Shown here piece by piece: positions 32,576-40,874 of a stretch of DNA of 41,028 bases. The notes below the pieces were generated by a model. It searched no databases. It was not told the DNA's origin and saw nothing but the letters and a program-made list of their open reading frames with translations. A program made the translations under genes and the position numbers. The DNA comes from Oceanotoga teriensis (GTDB lineage: Bacteria > Thermotogota > Thermotogae > Petrotogales > Petrotogaceae): NCBI RefSeq assembly GCF_003148465.1, contig NZ_QGGI01000021.1, positions 1 through 41,028 of the forward strand. The letters run 5' to 3'. Positions within the stretch are counted from its first letter, which is position 1; the number at the start of each line of letters is the position of its first letter.

Positions 32576-33601
32576 TTGAGTAATAAAAAACAATTAAAAA
32601 TAACAATTTTATTAATTTTTTTTGTTGGTATTTATATATTAAGTTATGCAAAAAGAGATGATATGAGCATTAAATTTTATAATATGTGCAAAGTTTCAAA
32701 TTATGATGAAATTGAAAAATTTTATTTTGATAATAAATATAAAATAAATATAAACTATAAATATAAAATAAATCTTGAAGGAAAAGTAGATCTTTTTGAG
32801 ACTCCTTTTATAAATTCAACAAAAAATTTAACCGAAGATAGAATTAAAATTATGCAATTTTTAGTTGATAATGGAGCAAATTTAAATCAGAAAATTGTAT
32901 TGAAATTTAATAATACCGATAATGAATATAGTACATTTTATCTTTCTGCTAACAATAATAACAATTATGATGAAATTGTTGATTTTTTTATAAAAAATAA
33001 TATTAATACTAAACAAACTTATTGGAGGACTGATTTTAATATATCTTTTTTGGCATCTAATATAAGAATAATGAATTTAAATACATTAAAAAAATTTTTA
33101 AAATATGATGAGAAATTAAATATAAAAAATGAAAGTTTAGATGGTAAAAATTTATTATTTTATGTTTTAGACCAAGAAGTTTTTGATTATCTTGTAGAAG
33201 AAGGATTGAATCCTAAAAAGTTGGATAATAGTGGTAATAATATATTTATAATATATATATTGAATCTTAACGACGCAAAAATTTTAAAAACATTGGAAAA
33301 ATATAATTTTGATATAAATTTTAAAAATAAATATGGAATAACTCCTTTAATAGCATCGGTTTTATCTAATAATAAATCATGTTTTAATTATATCAAAGAA
33401 AAGGGTGATCTTAATATTAGAGATAATGATGGTAAAACTGCTTTGATATATGCTGTCTTATGTAATAATAAATATTTTGTTGAATCTTTGTTAGCAGAAG
33501 GAGCAGTTAAAAATATAAAGGATTTTAAAGGAAAAACGGCTTATGATTATTCTAAAGATTTAGGTCTTGATGAAATACAAAAAATTTTAAAGAAAATATA
33601 G
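32576..33601 (+). CDS. Exported ankyrin-repeat protein
   Basis: A 341-residue protein with an N-terminal signal segment (about 1-25: basic start, then ITILLIFFVGIYILSYA), predicting export or membrane anchoring. The rest is a series of ankyrin-like repeats; the clearest are in the C-terminal third: NKYGITPLIASVLSNNKSCFNYIKEKGDLN, RDNDGKTALIYAVLCNNKYFVESLLAEGA and DFKGKTAYDYSKDLGLDEIQKIL. Earlier repeats (for example RIKIMQFLVDNGANLNQK) are degenerate. Ankyrin repeats mediate protein binding, so it probably holds a partner outside the cytoplasm. The start is TTG 32576 after GGAAGGTG. A CPBP-type membrane protease follows after 18 bases and is a candidate partner. Confidence 0.88.
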   Translation: MSNKKQLKITILLIFFVGIYILSYAKRDDMSIKFYNMCKVSNYDEIEKFYFDNKYKININYKYKINLEGKVDLFETPFINSTKNLTEDRIKIMQFLVDNGANLNQKIVLKFNNTDNEYSTFYLSANNNNNYDEIVDFFIKNNINTKQTYWRTDFNISFLASNIRIMNLNTLKKFLKYDEKLNIKNESLDGKNLLFYVLDQEVFDYLVEEGLNPKKLDNSGNNIFIIYILNLNDAKILKTLEKYNFDINFKNKYGITPLIASVLSNNKSCFNYIKEKGDLNIRDNDGKTALIYAVLCNNKYFVESLLAEGAVKNIKDFKGKTAYDYSKDLGLDEIQKILKKI

Positions 33602-33619
33602 ATTAGAAAGGTTTTTATT

Positions 33620-34192
33620 ATGAAGTTTTCTATAAATTATTTATATTTGTCATTTTATATTATTTCTGTTTTTATGTCGATTTATTTGAACAATATATTT
33701 TATTTGATCATTATGTTATGTTTTACAATTTTTTATATGCTTAAAGATAAAAATTATATTGAATTGTTTAAATGGAATAATAAGCATTATAAAGAAAATA
33801 CAAGATATATAATATTTTTTTTTGTATTATTAATATTTAGTGCTTGTTATGAATATAAAAGTTTTAGTCTTAATTATATTAAATATAAGTTTTTTGAGTT
33901 TCTATTGATAGTTTTTTTAGTGCCTTTTATTGAAGAGTTAATTTTTAGAGTGATATTGTTTGAAAGTATCAAAGTAAATGAAGAATTTCATTTTATACTT
34001 TTGAATTCTTTTCAAACTTTAATTTTTATTATGATTCATTTTATTGTGAATAAAGGTTATTATGGCATATTGGTTATTAATCTTGCATATATTAATGGTC
34101 AAATTTATTTTACAGAAAAAAATTTTTTAAAAATGTATGGACTACATTCTATTTATAATTTTATAACTTTAATTTTTACAATTCAGGGGTAA
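33620..34192 (+). CDS. CPBP-family intramembrane metalloprotease
   Basis: A 190-residue membrane protein with about six helices and the three CPBP (CAAX protease/bacteriocin-processing) motifs: EELIFR with Glu105-Glu106 and Arg110, FxxxH with Phe136 and His140, and HxxxN with His176 and Asn180. The family includes eukaryotic Rce1 and bacterial proteins for bacteriocin immunity or maturation. All predicted metal ligands are present, so it looks active. The N-terminal half is short for the family. GAAAGG precedes ATG 33620. It is most likely cotranscribed with the ankyrin protein; the substrate is unknown. Confidence 0.88.
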   Translation: MKFSINYLYLSFYIISVFMSIYLNNIFYLIIMLCFTIFYMLKDKNYIELFKWNNKHYKENTRYIIFFFVLLIFSACYEYKSFSLNYIKYKFFEFLLIVFLVPFIEELIFRVILFESIKVNEEFHFILLNSFQTLIFIMIHFIVNKGYYGILVINLAYINGQIYFTEKNFLKMYGLHSIYNFITLIFTIQG

Positions 34193-34200
34193 AGATTTTT

Positions 34201-34240
34201 AAAAAGGATTTCTTCATATTATAGAAGAAATCCTTTTTTA
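34201..34240. terminator. Bidirectional terminator, CPBP gene / niaR
   Basis: A 15-bp perfect stem (34201-34215 with 34224-34238) with an 8-base loop is flanked by A and T runs; the niaR stop codon lies in its loop. Confidence 0.9.
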
Positions 34241-34716
34241 TTTAATTCAGTTATTATTTTTTTATATTGTTTTTCATCATCTACTTCTATCTTATGTAGA
34301 TGAATTCCATAGTTTAATGAAGATAGTGGCTTTGCATTATTTATTTTTTTTAAAAAGAAGTCTACATCCATTTTATCTTCAACATCTAATGTTGCAGTTA
34401 TTTCTCCATATATTGGATGTTCAACACTCACATCAAGAACTTTTCCACCATTTTCTACTATTGTTAAAAGTTCAGAACCTATTTCTTCAAAGGTATGTTT
34501 TACAGCAATGGTTCTTATTATTCTATTTTTTGTGCTTATATAATATCCTCTTGAATTGGATTTGATATCTTTTCCCGCAGCTTTTAAAATTGCTATGTCT
34601 TTTACAATGACTTGTCTTGTCACTTCAAACATATCTGCAAGATTGCTACCAGAAATAGGTTTTGGTGATCTGTTTAATATTTCTATTATCTTTTCAAGTC
34701 TTTTTTCTTTGTTCAA
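34219..34716 (-). CDS. niaR: Niacin-responsive repressor NiaR (HTH + 3H domain)
   Basis: A 165-residue repressor: HTH_11 domain (about 5-62, ISGSNLADMFEVTRQVIVKDIAILKAAG) and a C-terminal 3H domain with the histidines after which it is named. His74, Glu82, His139 and His141 have the same spacing as the metal ligands I recall for Thermotoga maritima NiaR (TM1602), which supports the assignment. Nicotinic acid is the known co-repressor in this family. The start is TTG 34716, directly after the TAG of the transporter gene, with GGAGG eight bases upstream. Its position in one operon with a NiaP-like transporter supports niacin control of uptake. Confidence 0.92.
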   Translation of the reverse strand: MNKEKRLEKIIEILNRSPKPISGSNLADMFEVTRQVIVKDIAILKAAGKDIKSNSRGYYISTKNRIIRTIAVKHTFEEIGSELLTIVENGGKVLDVSVEHPIYGEITATLDVEDKMDVDFFLKKINNAKPLSSLNYGIHLHKIEVDDEKQYKKIITELNKKGFLL

Positions 34717-35985
34717 CTAATTAACCTCCACATTCTTTGTCTCAGGTAAAAATATAAAATTTAAAAATCCTGTTATTATAAATAATATTGCTATTCCTAT
34801 AATACCAGAAAAAATTATATTTTTTTCAAGAAAAAATGCTGTGTAATAAGGAGCTATAAAACCTGAGAATCTTGTCACTGCACTTGAAGTACCATTTGCT
34901 GTGCCTCTATATTGAGTTGGATATAATTCCGGAGTATATGCATATGTTAATCCCCAAGCACCAAGTGTAAATATTGAAACTATTAAACTCATCAATAATA
35001 CAATTGTGTTCTGGGAACTATAAGCAAAAGCTATACTTGAAATTCCAGTTCCTATCATAAAGAATAATACACTTTTACGTCTACCAATTTTTTCTATAAA
35101 ATATGCTGCAAGTAGATAACCAGGAAGCTGAGCTATATACATATAAAAAGTATACCAATCAGCTTTTACAAAGTCTATACCTTTATTGAAAAGAATGCCT
35201 TTTATCCAAATAAATATTCCATAATATCCGAAACTCATAGTAAACCATTGAAGCCAAACGAGTATTGTTCTTTTATAGTATTTTTTGGATAGTATATTTT
35301 TTAAAGAAGATTTTTCTTGCTTTTTGAATGATATATCTTTTAAATCATATTTAAAAAGTTTTTTAAATTCTTCTTTTTTATCTTTTATTAATAGGTATTT
35401 TGGAGATTCTGGAACGAATAATAATAATATTAAAGGCAATAATCCTATTCCCATAAATATAAAATCATAATTCCAACCTAAATATCTTCCAAATATCATA
35501 TGTATTATGGCCATATATATACTACCAAAAGCCCAACTTGCTTCGAGTAATACTAGATATTTTCCCCTTATGCCAACATTTAAAAATTCTGTTAAATAAG
35601 TATTTAAAACCGGTAAAAGTCCTCCAAGTCCGAATCCTGATATTACTCTAAACATTATAAAATTAAATGGAGTTGTTGCAAATCCATTTGCAAATGAAAA
35701 AAGAGTCGCAATAGTTAGAAAAAGTATTGAAGTTATTTTTCTACCAAATTTATCTGAAAGGAGTCCAGCTATTAAAGCTCCTAAAAACATTCCGATAAAT
35801 CCGGAACTGCTCAAAGAGGCTGCAAAGTTTCTACTTAAATTCCATTCTGTCATTACCATTGGTTGAGCGAAAGGCATTATCATAACACCTGCGGCAACAT
35901 AAGCCCATCCCAAAGAAGTTATAAATAATAATAATTTTCTTTTTCCTGAACTTATACTTTCATCTATTACTTTATCAAGAGTCAT
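34717..35985 (-). CDS. niaP: MFS transporter, probable niacin importer NiaP
   Basis: A 422-residue major facilitator protein with twelve helices, of the sugar/aromatic-acid branch. GLLSDKFGRKI after helix 2 is the MFS signature loop, and RVISGFGLGGLLPVLNTYLTEF and WGLTYAYTPELYPTQYRGTANG are typical of the NiaP/BenK branch. Cotranscription with niaR, by direct abutment of stop and start codons, makes nicotinate the likely substrate; by sequence alone an aromatic acid transporter would be equally possible. GAGGTGAG precedes the ATG 35985. A palindromic site lies in its promoter region. Confidence 0.85.
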   Translation of the reverse strand: MTLDKVIDESISSGKRKLLLFITSLGWAYVAAGVMIMPFAQPMVMTEWNLSRNFAASLSSSGFIGMFLGALIAGLLSDKFGRKITSILFLTIATLFSFANGFATTPFNFIMFRVISGFGLGGLLPVLNTYLTEFLNVGIRGKYLVLLEASWAFGSIYMAIIHMIFGRYLGWNYDFIFMGIGLLPLILLLFVPESPKYLLIKDKKEEFKKLFKYDLKDISFKKQEKSSLKNILSKKYYKRTILVWLQWFTMSFGYYGIFIWIKGILFNKGIDFVKADWYTFYMYIAQLPGYLLAAYFIEKIGRRKSVLFFMIGTGISSIAFAYSSQNTIVLLMSLIVSIFTLGAWGLTYAYTPELYPTQYRGTANGTSSAVTRFSGFIAPYYTAFFLEKNIIFSGIIGIAILFIITGFLNFIFLPETKNVEVN

Positions 35986-36008
35986 TTTCTCACCTCTAAT
36001 TTATAATT

Positions 36009-36025
36009 GTATATACAGTATATAC
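36009..36025 (-). promoter_or_regulatory. Tandem palindrome, candidate NiaR operator
   Basis: GTATATAC occurs twice (36009-36016 and 36018-36025) separated by one A; each copy is self-complementary, so the whole is both a direct and an inverted repeat. It lies 24 bases upstream of the niaP start, near a TATA-rich promoter. Confidence 0.5.
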
Positions 36026-36059
36026 TATATTAATAGTATAATATAAAAAACAAAATTGA

Positions 36060-36089
36060 TTGTTAAAAAACAGAAACTAAATTTATATA
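36060..36089 (+). promoter_or_regulatory. Weak promoter candidate of the leader/marR/ABC operon
   Basis: TTGTTA (36060-36065) and TATATA (36084-36089) are 18 bases apart. Transcription near 36096 would place the leader ORF 18 bases from the 5' end. Confidence 0.35.
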
Positions 36090-36113
36090 TTTTGTAAACA
36101 TAGGGAGAGTAAA

Positions 36114-36212
36114 ATGTATTTCGTACACGAAATATTAGTAAGCGAAATGTTAGGGAGCGAAATATATTTCAAAGGAGAATATTTATGGATGAAAAATCTA
36201 AGGGGATTTTAA
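36114..36212 (+). CDS. Leader peptide (32 codons) with a five-codon repeat, overlapping marR
   Basis: A short frame with a good ribosome binding site (GGGAGAG, 36103-36109, five bases before ATG 36114) ends at TAA 36210-36212, 25 bases inside marR in another frame. The peptide is MYFVHEILVSEMLGSEIYFK followed by twelve residues. Three CGAAAT copies (36128, 36143, 36158) with an exact 15-base period give the repeat EILVS-EMLGS-EIYFK. Translation of the leader would cross the marR ribosome binding site. In B. subtilis the heterodimeric exporter BmrCD is controlled by the leader peptide BmrB through ribosome-mediated attenuation; the position here is analogous, though the sequence is unrelated as far as I can see. 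Translation is unproven. Confidence 0.45.
   Translation: MYFVHEILVSEMLGSEIYFKGEYLWMKNLRGF
36118..36170 (+). repeat. CGAAAT direct repeats (15-bp period) with flanking inverted copies
   Basis: Three CGAAAT copies at 36128, 36143 and 36158 are preceded by the inverted copy ATTTCG (36118-36123) and followed by ATTTC (36166-36170). TATTTCG-TACA-CGAAATA is a perfect 7-bp inverted repeat and a possible MarR operator. As RNA, the inverted copies could pair with different repeats. Confidence 0.6.
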
Positions 36213-36637
36213 TTTTAAAACAGATGAAAAGGATAATGGATTTATTTCATAAAAATATGAAAAATGAATTTGAAGAAATAAATTTAACGAGACCTCAAGG
36301 GATGTTAATTGGTTATTTGTTTCAAAAAGGAGAATGTAAAATAAGTGATTTAAGTGAATATATGGAACTTTCTAATAGTACTGTTTCTGGGATAGTTGAT
36401 AGACTTGAAAAACAGAAAATAGTAGAAAGAAATAGAGATGAAAAAGATAGGAGGGTTGTAAAGGTAAGTATTACTGAAGATTTTAAGAAGAATTCTAATA
36501 CACATTACAAAAAAATAGAAGGAAGATTCTCAGAGATCTTTGAAAATGTTGAGGAAAAAGATTTGAAATTTATCTTAAAAGGATTAAAAAAATTGGAAAA
36601 GATAATTGAAATCAATACTGAGGAGAGCAAAGAATGA
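36185..36637 (+). CDS. MarR-family transcriptional regulator
   Basis: A 150-residue winged-helix regulator with the MarR pattern LTRPQGMLIGYLFQKGECKISDLSEYMELSNSTVSGIVDRLEKQKIVERNRDEKDRRVVKVSIT, including the DRR wing. It probably represses its own operon and responds to a drug-like ligand. AAAGGAG (36171-36177) precedes ATG 36185. The gene overlaps the first ABC exporter gene by four bases (ATGA), so it is the first long gene of the operon. Upstream CGAAAT repeats are the likely operator. Confidence 0.93.
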   Translation: MDEKSKGILILKQMKRIMDLFHKNMKNEFEEINLTRPQGMLIGYLFQKGECKISDLSEYMELSNSTVSGIVDRLEKQKIVERNRDEKDRRVVKVSITEDFKKNSNTHYKKIEGRFSEIFENVEEKDLKFILKGLKKLEKIIEINTEESKE

Positions 36638-38844
36638 TAAAACTATTAAAGTATTTAAAACCGTATACAGTATTTTTATTAGTTGCTATCGCATTACTTT
36701 TTGTGCAGGCTATGAGTGAACTCGCTTTACCAGATTATATGTCTAGAATAGTTAACACTGGAATTCAACAAGGAGGAATTATTGACTCTGTTCCAGAAGT
36801 TATTAGACAAAGTTCTTTTGAAAAAATCAAATTGTTTATGACTAATGAACAGAGTGAAAAAGTTATAAATAGTTATGAATTGATATCTTCTGATGATGTT
36901 GAATATCTTAAAGATTATCCAGCGTTGAAAGATGAGGATATATATTTATTGAAAGATATTGATGAAGAATTAAAAAGCGAATTGAATATAATAATAGGAA
37001 AAGCTTTTATAACTGTTTCAGGTATTCAAAAAGCAAAAACTGAAGCTAAAAATGGATTTATGGAACTCAATGGTATGAAGATCCCAGCTAATATAGATAT
37101 ATTTAATATTATTAAAACTTTACCAGAAAATCAAAGAATTAAAATGATGGAAAATGTTGATAAACAAATAGAAGCTATGGGTACAAGTATGATAAATCAA
37201 ATGGGTGTAGCTGCTGTTAAAGAAGAATATATGGCTATTGGTATTGATACTGATAAGATACAGAGTTCATATATAACTAAAACGGGGTTATATATGTTAT
37301 TAATAGCTTTTTTAAGCGCTGCAAGTACTGTGATGGTTGGACTTTTAGCAGCAAGAATAGGTGCTGGTTCGGCAAGAGACATAAGAAGAGATGTTTTTAC
37401 AAAAGTAGAGAATTTTTCTAATTCTGAATTTGTAAAATTTTCAACAGCATCACTTATTACAAGAACGACAAATGATATAACTCAGATACAATTAGTTATT
37501 GTGATGATGATAAGGATGATATTTTATGCTCCTATAATGGGTGTTGGAGGAATAATAAGAGCTTTAGACAAGAGTACATCTATGTCATGGATAATAGCTC
37601 TTGCAGTTATAATACTTCTTGGACTTATTATGATAGTATTTTCAGTTGCACTTCCTAAATTTAAAAGGATTCAAAAGCTCATAGATAAATTAAACTTAGT
37701 TACTCGTGAGAATCTTTCTGGATTGATGGTTATAAGGGCATTTAATACTCAAAACTTTGAAGAAAATAGATTTGATAAAGCCAATAAAGATGTTACAAAG
37801 ACTAATCTTTTTGTAAATAGATTGATGGTTGTTATGATGCCAGCTATGATGCTTATAATGAATGGAATAACACTTTTAATAGTTTGGGTTGGAGCACATC
37901 AGATTGCAGAATCAAGTATGCAAGTTGGAGATATGATGGCATTTATGCAATATGCTATGCAAATTATATTTTCATTTTTGATGATGTCTATTATGTTTAT
38001 TTTAATTCCAAGAGCTTCAGTATCTGCAAATCGTATACATGAAGTTTTAAAAGTTGAACCAGAGATAAAAGATATTGATAATCCTGTTCATATAGATAAA
38101 GTTGATGGAGAAATTGAATTTAAAAATGTTTGTTTCAAATTTCCTGGTGCAGAAGAAAACATGCTTAAAGATATTTCATTTATTGCAAAACCAGGTCAAA
38201 CTACAGCTATAATTGGATCTACAGGTTCCGGGAAATCAACACTTATAAATATGATACCAAGATTTTATGATGTGACTGCAGGAGAAATTCTTTTAGATGG
38301 TGTTGATATAAGAAAACTCAATCAAAAAGAGTTAAGAGATCAAATAGGTTATGTGCCTCAAAAAGGTATATTATTTAGTGGAACGATAGAATCTAATTTG
38401 AAATATGCAGATAAAAATGCATCTCATGAAGAAATTTTAAAAGCTTCAGAGATAGCCCAAGCTATGGAGTTTATAGATGAAAAAGAGGAGAAATTTCAAT
38501 CACCTATTTCACAAGGTGGATCTAATGTTTCTGGTGGTCAAAAACAAAGGCTTTCTATTGCAAGAGCTATAGTCAAAAAACCAAAAGTATATATTTTTGA
38601 TGATAGTTTTTCAGCTTTAGATTTTAAAACAGATTCTATGTTGAGAAGAAAATTAAAACAGGAAACTTCTGATAGTACTTTTATAATAGTGGCACAGCGT
38701 ATTTCTACTATAGTTAATGCAGATCAGATTCTTGTCCTTGATGAAGGAAATATAGTTGGAAAAGGGACTCATAAAGAGTTGATGGAGAGTTGTAAAACAT
38801 ATCAAGAAATAGCTTTATCCCAATTATCAAGGGAGGAATTGTAA
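36634..38844 (+). CDS. Heterodimeric ABC multidrug exporter subunit with large external domain and degenerate ATP site
   Basis: A 736-residue half-transporter: six helices and an ATPase domain. Between helices 1 and 2 an insertion of about 170 residues (45-215) would face outside, as in BmrD/LmrD. Walker A GSTGSGKS is at 528-535 and signature VSGGQ at 632-636. In the Walker B FDDSFSALD, Asp657 replaces the catalytic Glu, and Gln688 (VAQRIST) replaces the switch His. So its own ATP site is degenerate, while its intact signature completes the partner's site. It overlaps marR (ATGA) and the partner gene (TAATG). Likely role: drug or lipid export. Confidence 0.95.
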   Translation: MIKLLKYLKPYTVFLLVAIALLFVQAMSELALPDYMSRIVNTGIQQGGIIDSVPEVIRQSSFEKIKLFMTNEQSEKVINSYELISSDDVEYLKDYPALKDEDIYLLKDIDEELKSELNIIIGKAFITVSGIQKAKTEAKNGFMELNGMKIPANIDIFNIIKTLPENQRIKMMENVDKQIEAMGTSMINQMGVAAVKEEYMAIGIDTDKIQSSYITKTGLYMLLIAFLSAASTVMVGLLAARIGAGSARDIRRDVFTKVENFSNSEFVKFSTASLITRTTNDITQIQLVIVMMIRMIFYAPIMGVGGIIRALDKSTSMSWIIALAVIILLGLIMIVFSVALPKFKRIQKLIDKLNLVTRENLSGLMVIRAFNTQNFEENRFDKANKDVTKTNLFVNRLMVVMMPAMMLIMNGITLLIVWVGAHQIAESSMQVGDMMAFMQYAMQIIFSFLMMSIMFILIPRASVSANRIHEVLKVEPEIKDIDNPVHIDKVDGEIEFKNVCFKFPGAEENMLKDISFIAKPGQTTAIIGSTGSGKSTLINMIPRFYDVTAGEILLDGVDIRKLNQKELRDQIGYVPQKGILFSGTIESNLKYADKNASHEEILKASEIAQAMEFIDEKEEKFQSPISQGGSNVSGGQKQRLSIARAIVKKPKVYIFDDSFSALDFKTDSMLRRKLKQETSDSTFIIVAQRISTIVNADQILVLDEGNIVGKGTHKELMESCKTYQEIALSQLSREEL

Positions 38845-40697
38845 TGAGTAAAAACAAACAAAAGAGTAATAATGAAGGCTTTGGACATGGACCTGCTGTT
38901 ATGAGAGGTGGTCAAAAGGCTAAAGATTTTAAAGGAACTATGAAAAAGCTTTTAAAATATATGAGTGATTATAAAGTTTCGATTATTGTAGTTTTTATAT
39001 TTGCGATGGCAAGTGCTATATTTATGATAATAGGGCCTAAAATTCTTGGTAAAGTAACTACTAAACTTTTTGAAGGTATTATGACTAAAATAACTGGAAC
39101 TGGTAGTGGTATTGATTTTGTATATATAGGGAATATATTACTTATGCTTGCTGGAATTTATTTAATAAGTTCTATTTTTAGTTATATCCAAGGATGGGTA
39201 ATGTCTGGAGTTTCTATGGATATAAGTTATAGATTTCGTGATCAAATCTCTAAAAAAATTAATAAACTTCCGCTTAAATATTTTGATAACACAAATCAAG
39301 GTGAGGTATTATCAAGAGTTACCAATGATGTTGATACTATAAGTCAAACGCTTAATCAGAGTCTTACACAATTGATTACTTCTATAACTACTGTTGTAGG
39401 TGTTTTATTTATGATGTTTTCTATAAGTTGGCAGATGACATTAGTAGCTCTTGCAATAATTCCTATTTCTATGATTTTAATAGCTTTTGTAGTTAAATAT
39501 TCTCAAAAATATTTTAAACAACAACAAGATTATCTTGGTAATGTTAATGGACATATTGAAGAAATGTATGGTGGACATGTTGTTATGAAAGCTTTTAATG
39601 GTGAAGAGGAAAGTATAAAAGATTTTGATAAGTTTAATCAAAAACTTTATGGTGCAGCATGGAAATCACAGTTTTTATCTGGAATGATGATGCCTATAAT
39701 GAATTTTGTTGGTAATATAGGTTATGTTGGAATAAGTGTTTTAGGAGGTTGGCTTGCAGCAAAAAGAATGATCGAAGTTGGAGATATTCAAGCTTTTATA
39801 CAATATGTAAGATCTTTCACACAACCAATAGCACAGCTCGCTAATATTTCTAATATATTTCAGCAAACAGCAGCTGCGGCAGAAAGAGTTTTTGAATTTC
39901 TTGAAGAAGAAGAAGAAAGTTTGGATACTTTAAACCCAGTTAAGCCTGAAACTATAGAAGGAAATGTTGAATTTAAAAATGTACATTTTGGATATGATTC
40001 AGATAAAATAATAATAAATAATTTTTCTGCAAATATTAAGGCTGGTCAAAAAATAGCTATAGTAGGTCCTACTGGTGCAGGTAAGACTACTATGGTGAAG
40101 TTGTTGATGCGTTTTTATGATATAAATAGTGGAGAAATTTTGATAGATAATAATAATATAAAAGATTTTACAAGAAAAGATTTGAGATCTTATTTTGGAA
40201 TGGTTCTACAAGATACATGGCTTTATAATGCATCTATAAAAGATAATATAAGATATGGTAATTTGAATGCAACTGATGAAGAAGTTTATGAGGCATCTAA
40301 AGCTGCTCATGTCGATGGCTTTGTTCATGCTTTACCAGATGGATATGATATGGTTTTAAATGAAGAAGCTTCAAATATATCTCAAGGACAAAAACAGTTG
40401 ATAACAATTGCAAGGGCTATACTTGCAAATCCAAAAATATTGATACTTGATGAAGCGACAAGTTCTGTAGATACCAGAACAGAAGTTCAAATACAAAAAG
40501 CTATGATAAATCTCATGAAGAATAGAACTAGTTTTATAATTGCTCATAGGCTTTCTACTATAAGAGATGCAGATTTAATTCTTGTAATGAATCATGGTGA
40601 TATTGTTGAACAGGGAAATCATAAAGAACTTCTTGAAAGAGATGGTTTTTATGCAGATCTTTATAAGAGTCAGTTTGAAGCACCAGTAGAAGGATAA
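38844..40697 (+). CDS. Heterodimeric ABC multidrug exporter subunit with catalytic ATP site
   Basis: A 617-residue half-transporter, partner of the preceding gene. The N-terminal GFGHGPAVMRGGQKAKDFKGT is the Gly-rich extension seen in YheH/TM288-like proteins. Six helices precede the ATPase domain. Walker A GPTGAGKT is at 408-415, catalytic Glu537 in ILDEATSSVD, and switch His568 in IAHRLST are intact. Its signature is altered to ISQGQ (512-516). With the altered residues of the partner this gives one degenerate and one working site, as in TM287/288 and BmrCD. The start overlaps the partner's stop by one base. Confidence 0.95.
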   Translation: MSKNKQKSNNEGFGHGPAVMRGGQKAKDFKGTMKKLLKYMSDYKVSIIVVFIFAMASAIFMIIGPKILGKVTTKLFEGIMTKITGTGSGIDFVYIGNILLMLAGIYLISSIFSYIQGWVMSGVSMDISYRFRDQISKKINKLPLKYFDNTNQGEVLSRVTNDVDTISQTLNQSLTQLITSITTVVGVLFMMFSISWQMTLVALAIIPISMILIAFVVKYSQKYFKQQQDYLGNVNGHIEEMYGGHVVMKAFNGEEESIKDFDKFNQKLYGAAWKSQFLSGMMMPIMNFVGNIGYVGISVLGGWLAAKRMIEVGDIQAFIQYVRSFTQPIAQLANISNIFQQTAAAAERVFEFLEEEEESLDTLNPVKPETIEGNVEFKNVHFGYDSDKIIINNFSANIKAGQKIAIVGPTGAGKTTMVKLLMRFYDINSGEILIDNNNIKDFTRKDLRSYFGMVLQDTWLYNASIKDNIRYGNLNATDEEVYEASKAAHVDGFVHALPDGYDMVLNEEASNISQGQKQLITIARAILANPKILILDEATSSVDTRTEVQIQKAMINLMKNRTSFIIAHRLSTIRDADLILVMNHGDIVEQGNHKELLERDGFYADLYKSQFEAPVEG

Positions 40698-40736
40698 TTT
40701 TTAATATATCTTAATATTGTTTCAATCAATTTATAC

Positions 40737-40742
40737 TATAAT
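40737..40742 (+). promoter_or_regulatory. -10 box candidate before the fluoride riboswitch
   Basis: TATAAT lies 22 bases before the aptamer; an overlapping TATACT is at 40732-40737. The -35 is not clear (TTGTTT at 40717 is only 14 bases away). Confidence 0.35.
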
Positions 40743-40763
40743 TCTTTTAAATGAATATATTTT

Positions 40764-40812
40764 AGGTGATGGAGTTCGCCTTTAACCGCAATTAAAATGC
40801 TAATGACTCCTG
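40764..40812 (+). promoter_or_regulatory. Fluoride riboswitch (crcB motif) aptamer
   Basis: The sequence has the full crcB-motif order: AGGTG/CGCCT stem (40764-40768 with 40777-40781) closing the loop ATGGAGTT, then AACCGC, a GCA/TGC stem, and GCTAATGACTCCT. The loop GGAGT can pair with ACTCC (40806-40810) to form the diagnostic pseudoknot that encloses fluoride. These are the conserved positions of the fluoride riboswitch, as in the Thermotoga petrophila structure. Known members turn on fluoride exporters (CrcB/Fluc or CLC-F). No exporter follows here; the next gene is an IS110-type transposase. Confidence 0.9.
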
Positions 40813-40840
40813 TCTATATTTAAATGGACAGGAGTTTTTT
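40806..40840 (+). terminator. Terminator (expression platform) of the fluoride riboswitch
   Basis: A 9-bp stem ACTCCTGTC/GACAGGAGT (40806-40814 with 40827-40835) is followed by six T. Its 5' arm contains the pseudoknot strand ACTCC, so fluoride binding would prevent the terminator: an ON switch. Confidence 0.88.
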
Positions 40841-40874
40841 CATTTAAGGAGCATTCCTGAAATAAAAAAAGAAA

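Noticed and set aside
32576-34192. Ankyrin/CPBP pair as a toxin-antitoxin or phage defence system
   Set aside because: No toxin-like or nucleic-acid-acting domain is visible and the neighbours are metabolic; the claim would be a guess.
36160-36170. GAAATATATTTC as an RNA hairpin
   Set aside because: The perfect palindrome leaves no loop; it could only act as a DNA site or pair with other copies.
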